Shown piece after piece: positions 49,012 through 58,635 of a stretch of 64,000 nucleotides of DNA (its first letter is position 1; each line of letters starts with the position of its first letter). The stretch is from SpSt-539 sp964549445 (GTDB lineage: Bacteria > Planctomycetota > Phycisphaerae > UBA1845 > UTPLA1): positions 19,054 through 83,053 of the forward strand of contig CAZJVS010000020.1 of NCBI GenBank assembly GCA_964549445.1. Direction: 5' to 3'. Both the position numbers and the translations under genes were made by a program. The notes under the pieces were generated by a model. It saw nothing but the letters and a program-made list of their open reading frames with translations. It was not told the DNA's origin and did not search any database.

Positions 49012-52000
49012 CTAGGCGTAGCTGTGCAGTCCGACGATATAGAAGTTCACGACCCACCAGTTGAACTGCATCGCCGCGAATCCAACGCAGGAAAGTACGG
49101 CCGTCCAAAGAGCGCGGCGGCGGACGACGTAGCGGACGTGAATCAGGATGGCATAGAAGAGCCAGGTAACCAGCGCGAACACTTCCTTCGGGTCCCAGCC
49201 CCACGGTCGGCCCCAGGAGTAATCTGCCCAGACAGCACCAAGCACAAGCCCGACAAACAGAGCTATCGTCGCCATTTGGAGCAGGATCATGTGAGACTGA
49301 TCGAGGGCCTCGAGGAGGGCGGTATTTTCGCGCGGGGGCGCAGCAACTCCGACCGGAGCAGACGCGACGATGGCGGCCGAACCGGGCGGGCCGGCGAGCT
49401 GGGCCGAAAACGCAGGTCGCGGGAGCAGATTCGGAAGGTAGACGAATAGCAGCGCACCGGCGAGACCGAAGACGATGGGGAGAATGACGATGAAACGGTC
49501 GGAGATCTCCGTGAGAGCGTGGAAGTGGTCGTTGACGCCGAGCCACGCGCAGAGGCCGACGGACGCGACGGCACCGAGGGTGGCGCGGGCGACAATGGGT
49601 CGCGGACCACGGGCTGAGACGACGAGGTAGCAGACGGCGACACCGAAGGCGAGCGTGATCATCGAGTAGCTGGCGATGATCAGCACGGTGTGAATGCGGA
49701 GCATGACATCGTCGAGGATCGGGGCGATCTGCGTGATCTGGCTGCCGACGGCCTTCCCCAGAACCAGTGAGAGGAACCCGAGGAACGAGCCGGCAAGCAT
49801 GAAAACGCCTCGCTTTGTCACCAATTCGAGTACGAGGGCGATGGCCGTTCCGAGCCAGGCCGATGCGACGACCGACTCGAACATGTTTGCGACCGGGATA
49901 CGACTGACGATGTACCAACGCATGGCGAGACCGGCGCCGTGGAGCGAGAACGCGAGAATGAAGAGACTGAGGGCCATGACGCGAATCCAGCGGACGCCGG
50001 AGATGAGCGCCCAAATGCTGGCGAAGAGGGCGGCGACGTAAAAGGCCCAGCCGACCGTGAGGGCGTTGAGGCGGTGATAGACGACTTCGAGCTTGCGCTG
50101 CGGCAGCGTCGGGTAGGTTCCCGGCGGGGCGAGGAGAGGCAGCTCGTCGCTCAAGTGGGCGGCACACTTATTGATGCCGTCGACATCGCGGGCGAGCCAT
50201 GCCTTGGCGAAGCCGCTGAGGTCTTGCAGAACCTTGCGGGCGACGTCCGATGAGACGCCCGGGACGGTGGGCTGTCCCGCCGTGGCGGGATGCGATGCGT
50301 CTTGCTCGAGGTTGCCCCACAGCCGATCGATGGTGTGCCACGGGGCGTCGTAGCGGCCGACGGGGCTGGGGATGATGTTCCACGAACCAATGATATTGTC
50401 GTAATAGAAGCGGGCCGTGCTGTAGCGATCGATGGCGCGGCGCATCATCGTCCTGCCGGAGACATCGCTCAGAATGGTGCCGACTGCCGGATCGTTGAGG
50501 TAGTTGGAACTGACGAGGCCGGTCTTGATGATGCGATTGGCCTCGGCGGGGGCAACCTGCACGGGGTGGCTGGTGATGTGCTTGCGCAGCGCGAGATCTT
50601 TGATGTAGATGAGCGGCGTCTCGTCGTAGGCGGCGCGGTTGAACATCAGCTCGAATGCAGCGACGACCGGATCGAGGCCGAGCATTTCTTCCTTACCGTG
50701 GATCGATGTGACCACGTCACGAGCCCACGCCTCCAGCGTTTGATACTGCGAGTTGTGCTGAACCATCAGGGTGCGAAGCGGGTCGAGCTTGAGTTGGGAC
50801 TGGATGCCACGGAGTTCGGCGGCGGGGGCAGCCGGAAGCTTCTCGGAATCGGCGGCCCGGGCGGTGAGCGGCGACAGGAGCACGGCGAGGGCGATTAGCG
50901 ATGCGGTGGCGGGCGAGAGCGTCCGGTGGTCGGATGATTCACCTGCCGGCCGACCGGCCTTGGCGCGAAGTTCGTCGGCGACGCGCTGCTTCATGCGGCG
51001 CTTGATGACGGGCTTGACGTAAAACGCGTACGCGAGGCCGAGCGTTACAAGGGTGCAGCCGAGCAGCATGGTTATGACTCCATCGCGATTGCCGACGCCG
51101 AGGATGGTGTAGCTTTCGTGGTCTGGCGCCTCGCCGGACTGGAACAGGGTCCACGGTCCGATGCGCGCGGTGTGATTGAGGTAGGCCTTGCCGGCGCGAA
51201 TCTGCCGCGTCCTGGGATCCTCAAATCGAATGTAGCTGATCCATTCGCTCGGGCGGTTACGGCCGGGGTAGAAGTCGACGTGCATCTGCTCAAGGGCGAC
51301 GCGGCCGGGCAGGATGCGCGGCATGCGTCCGTAGAGAAACTCGACCTGGCCGATCTCGGGAACGACGACGGAAATCCAGCGCGGGGCAGCATCGGCGAAC
51401 ATGTCGTTGTACGACTCGAACGGGACCCACACGCGGGCCTGCCAGTCGGACTTCGTCGAGGTCAGGTGAAGCCGGATGAGCGACATCTGACGGCCGGGCT
51501 GAGGGCGGCGCTGCTCGAGCGGGATGACGACAGGACGTTCGACGAAGCGCGGGCGCTCGATAAAGTCGCGGAGGGTGATGGAGGTCTTGTCGTCAATCTT
51601 GAGCGGGACATTTGGCGTGATGACCTGCATGGAGCGTTTGCCGCCCTCGGCTGTGACGATGGCGACCGGTGACATATCGGGACCGGCGGCGATCAGGACG
51701 CTCGGAGCCGAGGCGTCGGTGTAACGAAGCTCGAGGTTGTCGTCGACGAGACCGGTATCGGAGAGCTTCTTTCCTTCATCATCGCGATCCTGATTGAGCT
51801 CGGAGAATCGTTGCAGGACGCTGCGGTGGTAGGACTGCTTGGGGGTCTTGACCAGCACGCGAGCGACGGGAGTTCGGGCCTGTTCGAATCCCGCCGTGGC
51901 AAGCGGCCAGTCGGACTGCAACTCTTCAATGGTGAGATCGTAGTCTGTGCCGTCGATCTTGATGTTCTGGCCGCGTTTGACGTCGAACTGAGCGCGGATG

Positions 52001-53199
52001 TCCTTGTCCTTGACCCAGACATCGAGGACGTGTTGCCCCTTGATCGTTCGGGTCCATTCGTCGGGAAGCTTCCTGCCTTTTTCGAGCCAGCGGAATTCGA
52101 TGCTGAGTTCGCCGGGAATCGCCGTGCGGCTGTCACGCGGAACGAGAGCGAAGAGCGTGTCGGCGTGGGTGTGGCCGTCGGTATTCGCTTCGATATTGAT
52201 AATAGGATTGAGGGTATCGCCGCCGGGCGCGGGAAGCCGCTGAAGGACGGCGTACGGCAGGTAGCCATCGACCTCCATGCGGAATGGCCAGCCCTCAATC
52301 TGAGCGGGCTCGCCGACTTGCAGCGGCAATTTCCATTGATCGACGCCGGGGAAGGTTTCCAGGCGCTGCGAAGCGACCTGCCTTCCGTCGGAGTCGGTGA
52401 TCTTTTCCGGTGCGGCGACAAAACGCTCGCGATAGAGGGGCAGGCCTTTCAGCGTTAGCTCGACGGGCTCGCTGGCGCCGCGACGCATGAGTAGAACCGG
52501 CGTGTTGCTGTCGAAGAAACGGTCGACGGTGTTGGTCGGACTGAGCCGCAGGATGATATCGTCGGAGAGTGAGGCGAAGCGGGCCTGGGGTGAATCGGTG
52601 CGGAGGGTGACGGTTCTCAGGGGTTGTTCGCCGGGCGACTCGACGCGGAGCTTGACCTCGGAGGCAGTTTGCAGGCCGCTGTGCGCGACACTGTCGACTT
52701 CGACGTGGTATCGGCCGCCGAGGCCGGGCATGGTGGCTTCCCAGGATCGGCCGGGCGCGGCCACGAGCTGGCCGACGACGGCATTGGGATCGCCGGCCTG
52801 CACGCGCTTGGCGGCGATGACTTCGACACGGGGGTTGTAGAGCAGGACGTCGCCCTCGATCTTGCGGCCGAAGTAGAGAACCGATCCGCCGGCGAGGAGC
52901 AGGAGGCCGGTGTGGACCGTGATGACACCGAGGTTGACGCGATTGAAGGGGATCCGCACGACGGTGGCGACGGTGAGCGCGACGCAGAAGAGGGCGATCA
53001 GAATCGTGAAGAACCAGTGATTGAAGTATTCGAACTCGGTCAGTTCAAAGTACTGGCGGAAGACGGGGACCGCCGAACCGATGGAGCTGTAGAGGATGAT
53101 GACAGCGAGCAGGCAAACGCCAAGCCAAATGCTTGAGAAGAAGCGGATGATGCGGCCGAGGAGGCCGGGTTTGGCGCGCAGTGCGGCGAGTGGATTCAT
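49012..53199 (-). CDS. ResB-CcsA fusion, cytochrome c synthase (system II)
   Basis: 1,395 residues from ATG 53199. Domains run in the order: ResB-like N-terminus with three spans (GRIIRFFSSIWLGVCLLAVI and two more), a very long periplasmic part of about 600 residues, a span (ITMLLGCTLVTLGLAYAFYV), a second periplasmic segment with QLKLDPLRTLMVQHNSQYQT, then a CcsA-type domain with about eight spans. The haem-binding WWD motif is there as WADYSWGRPWGWDPKE, with conserved histidines in MLRIHTVL and LIHVRYV. It attaches haem to apocytochromes outside the membrane. It is much longer than the CcsBA fusion of Helicobacter. The c-type cytochrome at 61.5 kb may be a client. Confidence 0.93.
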   Translation of the reverse strand: MNPLAALRAKPGLLGRIIRFFSSIWLGVCLLAVIILYSSIGSAVPVFRQYFELTEFEYFNHWFFTILIALFCVALTVATVVRIPFNRVNLGVITVHTGLLLLAGGSVLYFGRKIEGDVLLYNPRVEVIAAKRVQAGDPNAVVGQLVAAPGRSWEATMPGLGGRYHVEVDSVAHSGLQTASEVKLRVESPGEQPLRTVTLRTDSPQARFASLSDDIILRLSPTNTVDRFFDSNTPVLLMRRGASEPVELTLKGLPLYRERFVAAPEKITDSDGRQVASQRLETFPGVDQWKLPLQVGEPAQIEGWPFRMEVDGYLPYAVLQRLPAPGGDTLNPIINIEANTDGHTHADTLFALVPRDSRTAIPGELSIEFRWLEKGRKLPDEWTRTIKGQHVLDVWVKDKDIRAQFDVKRGQNIKIDGTDYDLTIEELQSDWPLATAGFEQARTPVARVLVKTPKQSYHRSVLQRFSELNQDRDDEGKKLSDTGLVDDNLELRYTDASAPSVLIAAGPDMSPVAIVTAEGGKRSMQVITPNVPLKIDDKTSITLRDFIERPRFVERPVVIPLEQRRPQPGRQMSLIRLHLTSTKSDWQARVWVPFESYNDMFADAAPRWISVVVPEIGQVEFLYGRMPRILPGRVALEQMHVDFYPGRNRPSEWISYIRFEDPRTRQIRAGKAYLNHTARIGPWTLFQSGEAPDHESYTILGVGNRDGVITMLLGCTLVTLGLAYAFYVKPVIKRRMKQRVADELRAKAGRPAGESSDHRTLSPATASLIALAVLLSPLTARAADSEKLPAAPAAELRGIQSQLKLDPLRTLMVQHNSQYQTLEAWARDVVTSIHGKEEMLGLDPVVAAFELMFNRAAYDETPLIYIKDLALRKHITSHPVQVAPAEANRIIKTGLVSSNYLNDPAVGTILSDVSGRTMMRRAIDRYSTARFYYDNIIGSWNIIPSPVGRYDAPWHTIDRLWGNLEQDASHPATAGQPTVPGVSSDVARKVLQDLSGFAKAWLARDVDGINKCAAHLSDELPLLAPPGTYPTLPQRKLEVVYHRLNALTVGWAFYVAALFASIWALISGVRWIRVMALSLFILAFSLHGAGLAMRWYIVSRIPVANMFESVVASAWLGTAIALVLELVTKRGVFMLAGSFLGFLSLVLGKAVGSQITQIAPILDDVMLRIHTVLIIASYSMITLAFGVAVCYLVVSARGPRPIVARATLGAVASVGLCAWLGVNDHFHALTEISDRFIVILPIVFGLAGALLFVYLPNLLPRPAFSAQLAGPPGSAAIVASAPVGVAAPPRENTALLEALDQSHMILLQMATIALFVGLVLGAVWADYSWGRPWGWDPKEVFALVTWLFYAILIHVRYVVRRRALWTAVLSCVGFAAMQFNWWVVNFYIVGLHSYA

Positions 53200-53239
53200 A
53201 GTGGGACAATTATAGCCGTTGCGCGTCGCGCCCGCGCGG

Positions 53240-54085
53240 TCAGCCGGCTGCTGCTTCGTCGAGTCCGGCGGCCAGGTCATTCCAGAAGGGGAGGGGATCA
53301 AGTTCGAATTCGAGCGTATGGGAGGCGTCGGGGTATTCGCTGATCTTGCGGCGAGGCGACGGCAACGCGCGGACGAAGGCCCGGGTGCGATCGTTGTCGA
53401 TGATGCGGTCGCGGCCCGCGAGCATGACGTGAATCGGGCTGCGCCAAGTGGATTCACTGAGCTTGTGCGCAACTCGATCGAGCCGCCGCGAGCCGAGGAG
53501 AAACGGGGCGGTCGCTTCGCGGAGCCGGAGCGGATCGTTGTTGGCGAAGCTCACACGCTGTGGATTCATCGTGAACATGGTCGCGTCGTGGATGGGCAGC
53601 GGGACGGGGCGGGATCGATCGGCGGCGAGCAGCCAGGCGACGCGGACCTTCTCACCCAGCGGCAGATCGATGCGGGGAAACAGGCCAGGGGCGATAAGCG
53701 AGAGGGAGGCGACGCGGGTCGGGTGCGTTCCGGCGAAGGCAACGGCGAACTTGCCACCCCAACTGACGCCGACGAAGTGCGGCTGAGCATGGCCGGTGCG
53801 AGAGGCGAGGGCGGCGACGAGTTCGACACCGTCGTCGAGCAGGCGCTGGGGCGAGTCGGCGTGGCCGCGCGCGACGGTGTTGCGGCCGCTGCCACGGCGA
53901 TCGGGCATCAGGATGGCCCAGCCGCGCTCGGCGAGAAAGGAGCCGGAGCCCTCGTACCAGCCGCCGTGGGATTCGATGCCGTGCAAATAGAGGATCGCGC
54001 CGCGGGGTTGATCGGGCAGCCACCAACGAACAGCGACTTCGTAGCCGTCTGACAGGCGGATCGACTCGATCGTGGGGGAGGTCAC
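53240..54085 (-). CDS. Alpha/beta hydrolase (lysophospholipase-like)
   Basis: 281 residues from a GTG at 54085 (another GTG lies three codons later). The catalytic serine is in FVGVSWGGKFAVAF, the oxyanion region is LYLHGIESHGGWYEG, the aspartate is in MLAGRDRIIDND and the histidine in PDASHTLEF, so the triad is complete. It resembles monoacylglycerol lipase/lysophospholipase-type hydrolases, cytosolic without signal peptide. It is upstream of, and in the same direction as, the CcsBA gene by 40 bases, and could be read together with it. Substrate unknown. Confidence 0.87.
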   Translation of the reverse strand: MTSPTIESIRLSDGYEVAVRWWLPDQPRGAILYLHGIESHGGWYEGSGSFLAERGWAILMPDRRGSGRNTVARGHADSPQRLLDDGVELVAALASRTGHAQPHFVGVSWGGKFAVAFAGTHPTRVASLSLIAPGLFPRIDLPLGEKVRVAWLLAADRSRPVPLPIHDATMFTMNPQRVSFANNDPLRLREATAPFLLGSRRLDRVAHKLSESTWRSPIHVMLAGRDRIIDNDRTRAFVRALPSPRRKISEYPDASHTLEFELDPLPFWNDLAAGLDEAAAG

Positions 54086-54190
54086 ATGGCGCACGGTAGG
54101 GCGGCAACGTGGTCGCGTCAAAATCGCCGGCTGGACGCGGGTCGGTCGGGGAAGGATTATCTTGGATTGTTGGGCCAAGGAGATCGTGCG

Positions 54191-54607
54191 ATGACGACTC
54201 GAGCGGTTTGTTGGATTGTGATCGCGGCGGCGGGACTTGTTGGCGGCTGCTCGAAGTCCACGAAGACGACGGGCGTGCAACAGACGGCGCCCGAAACGAT
54301 TCGCATCGAGGAGGGCGAGTATCTCGCCGTCGTCCTTTCGCAGGGATCAATGTGGGACACCCACAAGAGCCGTGATGAGCAGGAGGGTATGACGGAACAT
54401 CGGGCGTACATGCGGTCGTTGTTCGAGCGCGGCGAAATTCTGATCGGCGGGCCATTTCTTGACCGGCCGGGTGGCGTCGCCGTCTATCGGACGAAGTCAC
54501 AGGATGACGCGGAGAAGCTGGCGGGGGCGGACCCTGGTGTTCGCAGTGGGCTGATCCGGGCAGAGGTGACGCGGTGGCGAATGGGTGTCGGGACGGTGAA
54601 GTCTTGA
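54191..54607 (+). CDS. YciI-like lipoprotein
   Basis: 138 residues from ATG 54191, with AAGGAG about 8-13 bases upstream. Signal peptide and lipobox (IVIAAAGLVGGCSKS) precede a YciI/dimeric alpha-beta-barrel-like fold: EYLAVVLSQGSMWDTHKSRD, MTEHRAYMRSLFERGEILIG, GPFLDRPGGVAVYR and DDAEKLAGADPGVRSGLI. YciI domains bind small ligands; this one is lipid-anchored, which is uncommon. It is followed closely by the DUF456 gene. Function unknown. Confidence 0.8.
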   Translation: MTTRAVCWIVIAAAGLVGGCSKSTKTTGVQQTAPETIRIEEGEYLAVVLSQGSMWDTHKSRDEQEGMTEHRAYMRSLFERGEILIGGPFLDRPGGVAVYRTKSQDDAEKLAGADPGVRSGLIRAEVTRWRMGVGTVKS

Positions 54608-54665
54608 ATCTCAGCGGGCGTCGTGGTTTGTTCCGGCTTGGCGTAGCGGTCAATTCGCTCGTCGT

Positions 54666-55199
54666 ATGATTTTCGGTCTGTTACTTGCTGGATTGATCGT
54701 TGTTGCGTTGGCGGGCATCTTTCTCGCCGCGCTTCAATTGCCCGGGACATGGTTAATCCTCGCGGCGGCGGTGGGGTATGACTGGTACTACGGCTTCACG
54801 CGAATCGGCTGGAAGTGGCTGGCCGCGCTCGGGGCCGTGGCCGTGGCGGCCGAGCTGGCCGACTCACTGTTTGCGGTTGCGTTCGCGAGGCGGGCGGGGG
54901 CGTCGCGACGTGCAGCGGTTGGGGCGCTGATCGGTGGGTTTGCCGGCATGTTCCTGTTTTCGTTGCCGATGCCGATTGTCGGGACGATCGCGGGGGGTGT
55001 GATCGGGTGTTTCGCGGGGGCGTTTCTGGCGGAGCTGACGCATCCGCAGACGGCGGTGCTCGACCCGGCGGAGCGGATGTCGGCCGGTGCGCGGATCGGG
55101 GCAGGGGCAGCGCTGGGCCGGATCGCCGGGCTGCTCGTCAAAATGGCGGCGGCGTTTGTGATCGCAGGAGCGAGTGTGACGCTGGCGATCTGGAAATAG
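54666..55199 (+). CDS. DUF456 membrane protein
   Basis: 177 residues with five hydrophobic spans and the DUF456 pattern: FLAALQLPGTWLILAAAVGY, DSLFAVAFARRAGASRRAAV and IGGFAGMFLFSLPMPIVG, with FAGAFLAELT near the middle. The glycine-rich helices (GTIAGGVIGCFAGAFLAE) are typical of the family, whose function is not known. It starts 58 bases after the YciI-like gene. Confidence 0.9.
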   Translation: MIFGLLLAGLIVVALAGIFLAALQLPGTWLILAAAVGYDWYYGFTRIGWKWLAALGAVAVAAELADSLFAVAFARRAGASRRAAVGALIGGFAGMFLFSLPMPIVGTIAGGVIGCFAGAFLAELTHPQTAVLDPAERMSAGARIGAGAALGRIAGLLVKMAAAFVIAGASVTLAIWK

Positions 55200-55281
55200 G
55201 CCCGGCAATCGAGCCACATCCATTTGTCGAGATCGATTTTTCTGAAGTAGCGCCCGGCTACTTCTTGGCGTACTTGACCGG

Positions 55282-55881
55282 TCAGCCAAAGGGGCGGGTC
55301 TTGGCTTTCTTGACGGGTTCATCGGCGAGAATGTTGTCGAGGGCGTCGGCGACGTAGTTCTTCTTCTTGTCGTTCTTGTCGACGAAGGCACCGACGTATG
55401 CAAGCGTGCCCTTATTGATGATGAAGACATGCGGCGTATTCGTCGCACCGTAGAGGCGGCCGACCTTGCCGTCAAAATCAGACAGGATGGGGTAATCGAT
55501 CTTATTCTTCTTTGCGTAGGCGGCGTTCTCTTCGGCCTTGCGGACGTGCGTGCTGTCGACCGCGGCCCAGACAACGCCCTTCTCGGCGTACTTCGCGGCG
55601 GTGCCCTTGAGGTCGTTGCAGTACATCTTGCAGAACGGGCAGTCCTTATTGAACCATTCGAGAACCACGACCTTATCCTTCATCGCGGAAAGGTCGAATG
55701 TCTTGCCGTCGCAGTCGGTCAGTGTGAACTGTGGAGCCGCGTCGCCGAGCTTGGCCTTTGCCTTGGACTTGGCCGGCTTTTCCTTGGGCGGAGTCTGTTT
55801 CGCTGGCTTATCGTCGGCGGATACCGCGGTAACAGCCAGTGCGGCGGCGACGGCAACTGTGATCCAGGGGCGAAGATTCAT
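55282..55881 (-). CDS. Secreted thioredoxin-like (redoxin/AhpC-TSA) protein
   Basis: 199 residues from ATG 55881 (GAGG about 8 bases upstream). Signal peptide (PWITVAVAAALAVTAVSA), then a lysine/proline-rich linker (AKQTPPKEKPAKSKAKAK), then a redoxin domain: APQFTLTDCDGKTFDLS, VVVLEWFNKDCPFCKMYCND (redox CPFC, Cys pair) and PHVFIINKGTLAYVGAF. The cis-proline before the VFI strand is kept. It would be a periplasmic thiol-disulfide reductase or peroxiredoxin. It is convergent with the DUF456 gene. Confidence 0.9.
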   Translation of the reverse strand: MNLRPWITVAVAAALAVTAVSADDKPAKQTPPKEKPAKSKAKAKLGDAAPQFTLTDCDGKTFDLSAMKDKVVVLEWFNKDCPFCKMYCNDLKGTAAKYAEKGVVWAAVDSTHVRKAEENAAYAKKNKIDYPILSDFDGKVGRLYGATNTPHVFIINKGTLAYVGAFVDKNDKKKNYVADALDNILADEPVKKAKTRPFG

Positions 55882-56108
55882 TCGCGAAACCTCCTCGATG
55901 GCTCTGCCGTCATTATACCATTGGCGTGGCTTGATCCGCGAATGTCGCGTATAGCCCGGCAAATTCTGCCGCCGGGTGCCCGATTCTGTCGAACCGACCC
56001 GGTCGCGGCGAACTTGCCTTACCCAGTATCCGTAGGATCGAGAGCGACGGGCGTCACGGATCGATGTTTGTCGCAACCTTGCCTCTCACGCGAGCGAAAG
56101 GAGTCGCC

Positions 56109-56894
56109 ATGTCCGTCGGATTATTGCTATTTCAAGTCGCGCTGGTTGCTTGCGGAGCGTCAGACGTGCCGATGCTCGATCGGGTGGATTTTTCCGCGCG
56201 GCTGAAGGGCTTTGACGGCTGCTTTGTGATTCAGCCGGTCGATGGGTCGTGGACGATTCGGCACAACGATCGGCGGTGCGCGGAGCCGCTGAGCCCGTGC
56301 TCGACGTTCAAGATCTTCAACGCGCTGGCGGCGCTGGAATCGGGGGTAATAGAGGGACCGGACACGAAGCTTCAATGGGACGGAAAGCCGAAGGCGATCA
56401 AGGCGTGGGAGAAGGACCACACGCTGGCGACGGCGATCCGCGATTCGGTGCTGTGGTACTTCCAGGAGGTCGCGGGACGCATCGGCGAGAAGCGAATGCA
56501 GCAATACCTCGACGCGGTGGGCTACGGCAACCGCGATATGTCGGGCGGACTGAAGACGTTTTGGGTGCAGGAGTCATTGCTGATCTCGGCGGACGAGCAG
56601 GTTCGGTTTCTGGCGCGGCTCTATCGCAATCAGCTTCCGTTCAGCCAGCGGGCGATGGACGAGGTGAAGAAGATGCTCGTGCTCGCCAGAGGGAAAAACT
56701 GGACGCTTTCCGGCAAGACCGGCACGGGTTCGTCGGACGGGAAGCTGACGCTCGGCTGGTTTGTCGGGTGCGTCAAGTCGCACGAGCGCGAGTACGTGTT
56801 CGCGATCAACATCGCAGCGTCCGATGGGGCATTGGGACGGGGCGCTAAACAGATTGCAAAGGCAATCCTGAAGGACCTGGGACTGCTCGACTGA
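56109..56894 (+). CDS. Class D (OXA-type) beta-lactamase
   Basis: 261 residues from ATG 56109, with AAAGGAG 6-12 bases upstream. The leader ends in a lipobox-like LVAC, so it may be a lipoprotein. Class D motifs are all there: active-site STFK with carbamylatable Lys (Ser65-Lys68), SVL for SxV (Ser113), YGN (139-141) and KTG (203-205), and a Trp (152) ahead of the omega region. It hydrolyses beta-lactams, presumably penicillins; the range cannot be read from the sequence. It is alone, and base composition is like the chromosome, so it looks like a resident gene rather than a recent import. Confidence 0.92.
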   Translation: MSVGLLLFQVALVACGASDVPMLDRVDFSARLKGFDGCFVIQPVDGSWTIRHNDRRCAEPLSPCSTFKIFNALAALESGVIEGPDTKLQWDGKPKAIKAWEKDHTLATAIRDSVLWYFQEVAGRIGEKRMQQYLDAVGYGNRDMSGGLKTFWVQESLLISADEQVRFLARLYRNQLPFSQRAMDEVKKMLVLARGKNWTLSGKTGTGSSDGKLTLGWFVGCVKSHEREYVFAINIAASDGALGRGAKQIAKAILKDLGLLD

Positions 56895-57071
56895 GATGGG
56901 CCTTCACGAAACGGAGCGGGGAACGGCCGTGGGGTGGGCGATTTGCCCATCTCACGGCTGATCGTTTACGGGGCCGGGGGACGCCAAATAGTCTGGTAGC
57001 ATGACGCGAATACCTTGCTGGCTGCGGCGTTCTTCGCTTCGGCTGAAGCCTCGCGTTGAGATTGGGTGAAC

Positions 57072-58046
57072 ATGATGATATCGCGTTTTCCACGGATATC
57101 GGGCGTACTCGCTGCTGCTGTCATTGTGCCGTTGAGTGCGGCCGGCTGTCGCATGAACTCGGAACCGCTGGCACCGGGCGATCATGAGTTCTCACTCAGC
57201 CACCAGTTCCGGGAGCGAACGTACCTTTTGCACGTGCCGCCGCAGGTCGCGGGCGAGGGTGCGCTGCCACTCGTGATCATGCTGCACGGCGGTACGGGTA
57301 CGGGCGCGGGGGCAGCCGAGCTGTATGGCTGGCCGGCGAAGTCGGATGAGGCGGGGTTCCTGGTTGCGTTTCCGGACGGTGTCGGGCGGACCTGGAACGC
57401 GGAGCATTGCTGCGGGCCGTCGCATCGGCAAGAAGTGGACGATGTCGGATTCATTGCGAAGCTGATCGACGACATTGCGAAGCGTGTTGATGTGGATCGA
57501 CGGCGCGTGTTTGCGACCGGGATGTCAAACGGCGCGATGATGAGCTATCGACTGGCGGCCGAGCGGCCGGACTTGTTCGCGGCGATCGGGCCGGTTGCCG
57601 GCGCCATCGGCGGGCAGTCGGACGCGGGCGCGCCATTGCAGGTGATTCAACAGCCGGGCCAGCCGGTGGCCGTGATCATCTTTCACGGACAGCAGGACAT
57701 GCGGGTGAAGTATGACGGAGGCGAGACGGTTTCGAGTATCTCACCGGGGCGGATCGATCTGGCCGTTGCGGACGCGGTGAGCTTCTGGGTGCAGGCGAAT
57801 GGCGCGAACGCAACACCAACGGTCGAGACGAATGACACAGGTCACGTGACGCACAGTCGCTACGCGTCGAGCGATGGGTACGGTGACGTGGAGTTGTACG
57901 CGATCAGCGATCAGGGGCATGCGTGGCCGGGCGGGCTGGCGCCGAGCATCGGCGGGTTTGAGATTGGCGATCCGCCGAGCATGGAAGTTTCGGCGACGGA
58001 TGAGATTTGGGCGTTTTTCACCAAACACCCGAAGCCGAATCCTTAG
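57072..58046 (+). CDS. PHB depolymerase/feruloyl-esterase-like secreted esterase
   Basis: About 324 residues from ATG 57072 (a GTG at 57066 is also possible). Signal and lipobox (AAVIVPLSAAGCRMN). Motifs of the LpqC/PHB depolymerase group are LPLVIMLHGGTGTGAGAA, FPDGVGRTWNAEHCCGP, FATGMSNGAMMSYRLAAERP (catalytic Ser), VIIFHGQQDMRVKYDGG (Asp) and ISDQGHAWPGG (His). The triad is complete. It cleaves an ester outside the cytosol; substrate unknown. Confidence 0.88.
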   Translation: MMISRFPRISGVLAAAVIVPLSAAGCRMNSEPLAPGDHEFSLSHQFRERTYLLHVPPQVAGEGALPLVIMLHGGTGTGAGAAELYGWPAKSDEAGFLVAFPDGVGRTWNAEHCCGPSHRQEVDDVGFIAKLIDDIAKRVDVDRRRVFATGMSNGAMMSYRLAAERPDLFAAIGPVAGAIGGQSDAGAPLQVIQQPGQPVAVIIFHGQQDMRVKYDGGETVSSISPGRIDLAVADAVSFWVQANGANATPTVETNDTGHVTHSRYASSDGYGDVELYAISDQGHAWPGGLAPSIGGFEIGDPPSMEVSATDEIWAFFTKHPKPNP

Positions 58047-58106
58047 AATTGTCGTTGCGGGTACGCCGGCCTACGCTCTGGCCGGCGAGCGATTCGGAGG
58101 TCGGCC

Positions 58107-58634
58107 ATGTCCGCGCGCCTGACTTGGTTCAAGCGACAGTTCAATTTCGATTATCCGGTTGATCTATACCCCGACATCATCGAGCGGCTGCGCGGGACGC
58201 CGGCGCGGCTGGCGGATCGTGTAGGCGCTTTGCCGCGCGACGTGCTGACGCGCCGCGAGGGCGACACCTGGTCAATCCAGGAGAACGCGGGGCATTTGAT
58301 CGACCTCGATGCGTTGCACCTGGCACGCATCGATGACTATCTGGCGGGCGTGGCGGTGTTGCGGGCGGCTGATACGACGAACCGCAAGACGCACGAAGCA
58401 CGACACAATGAGCGGCCGATCGCAGACATCCTGAAAGAATTTCGGCATGAGCGGATGGCGTTTGTCGATCGGGTTGAATCTCTCCGGCCGGAGGACTTTG
58501 CGCGGACGGCCGAGCATCCGCGATTGAAGGCGCCGATGCGGCTGGTTGACTGCCTGACATTCTTCGCATGCCACGATGATTATCACCTGGCGCGGATTTC
58601 GGAACTGATTCAACTCTTTGGGCGCGGTCGGTAG
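58107..58634 (+). CDS. Second DinB-family protein
   Basis: 175 residues, with GGAGG 8-12 bases before ATG 58107. It is a four-helix bundle: TWSIQENAGHLIDLDALHLA (His one), RHNERPIADILKEFRHERMA and LTFFACHDDYHLARISELIQ (His two and three). The histidine triad of the family is preserved. It is distinct in sequence from the DinB protein at 3.8 kb. Function unknown, probably a metal-dependent thiol transferase or stress protein. It ends 2 bases before a convergent VOC gene. Confidence 0.88.
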   Translation: MSARLTWFKRQFNFDYPVDLYPDIIERLRGTPARLADRVGALPRDVLTRREGDTWSIQENAGHLIDLDALHLARIDDYLAGVAVLRAADTTNRKTHEARHNERPIADILKEFRHERMAFVDRVESLRPEDFARTAEHPRLKAPMRLVDCLTFFACHDDYHLARISELIQLFGRGR

Positions 58635-58635
58635 C

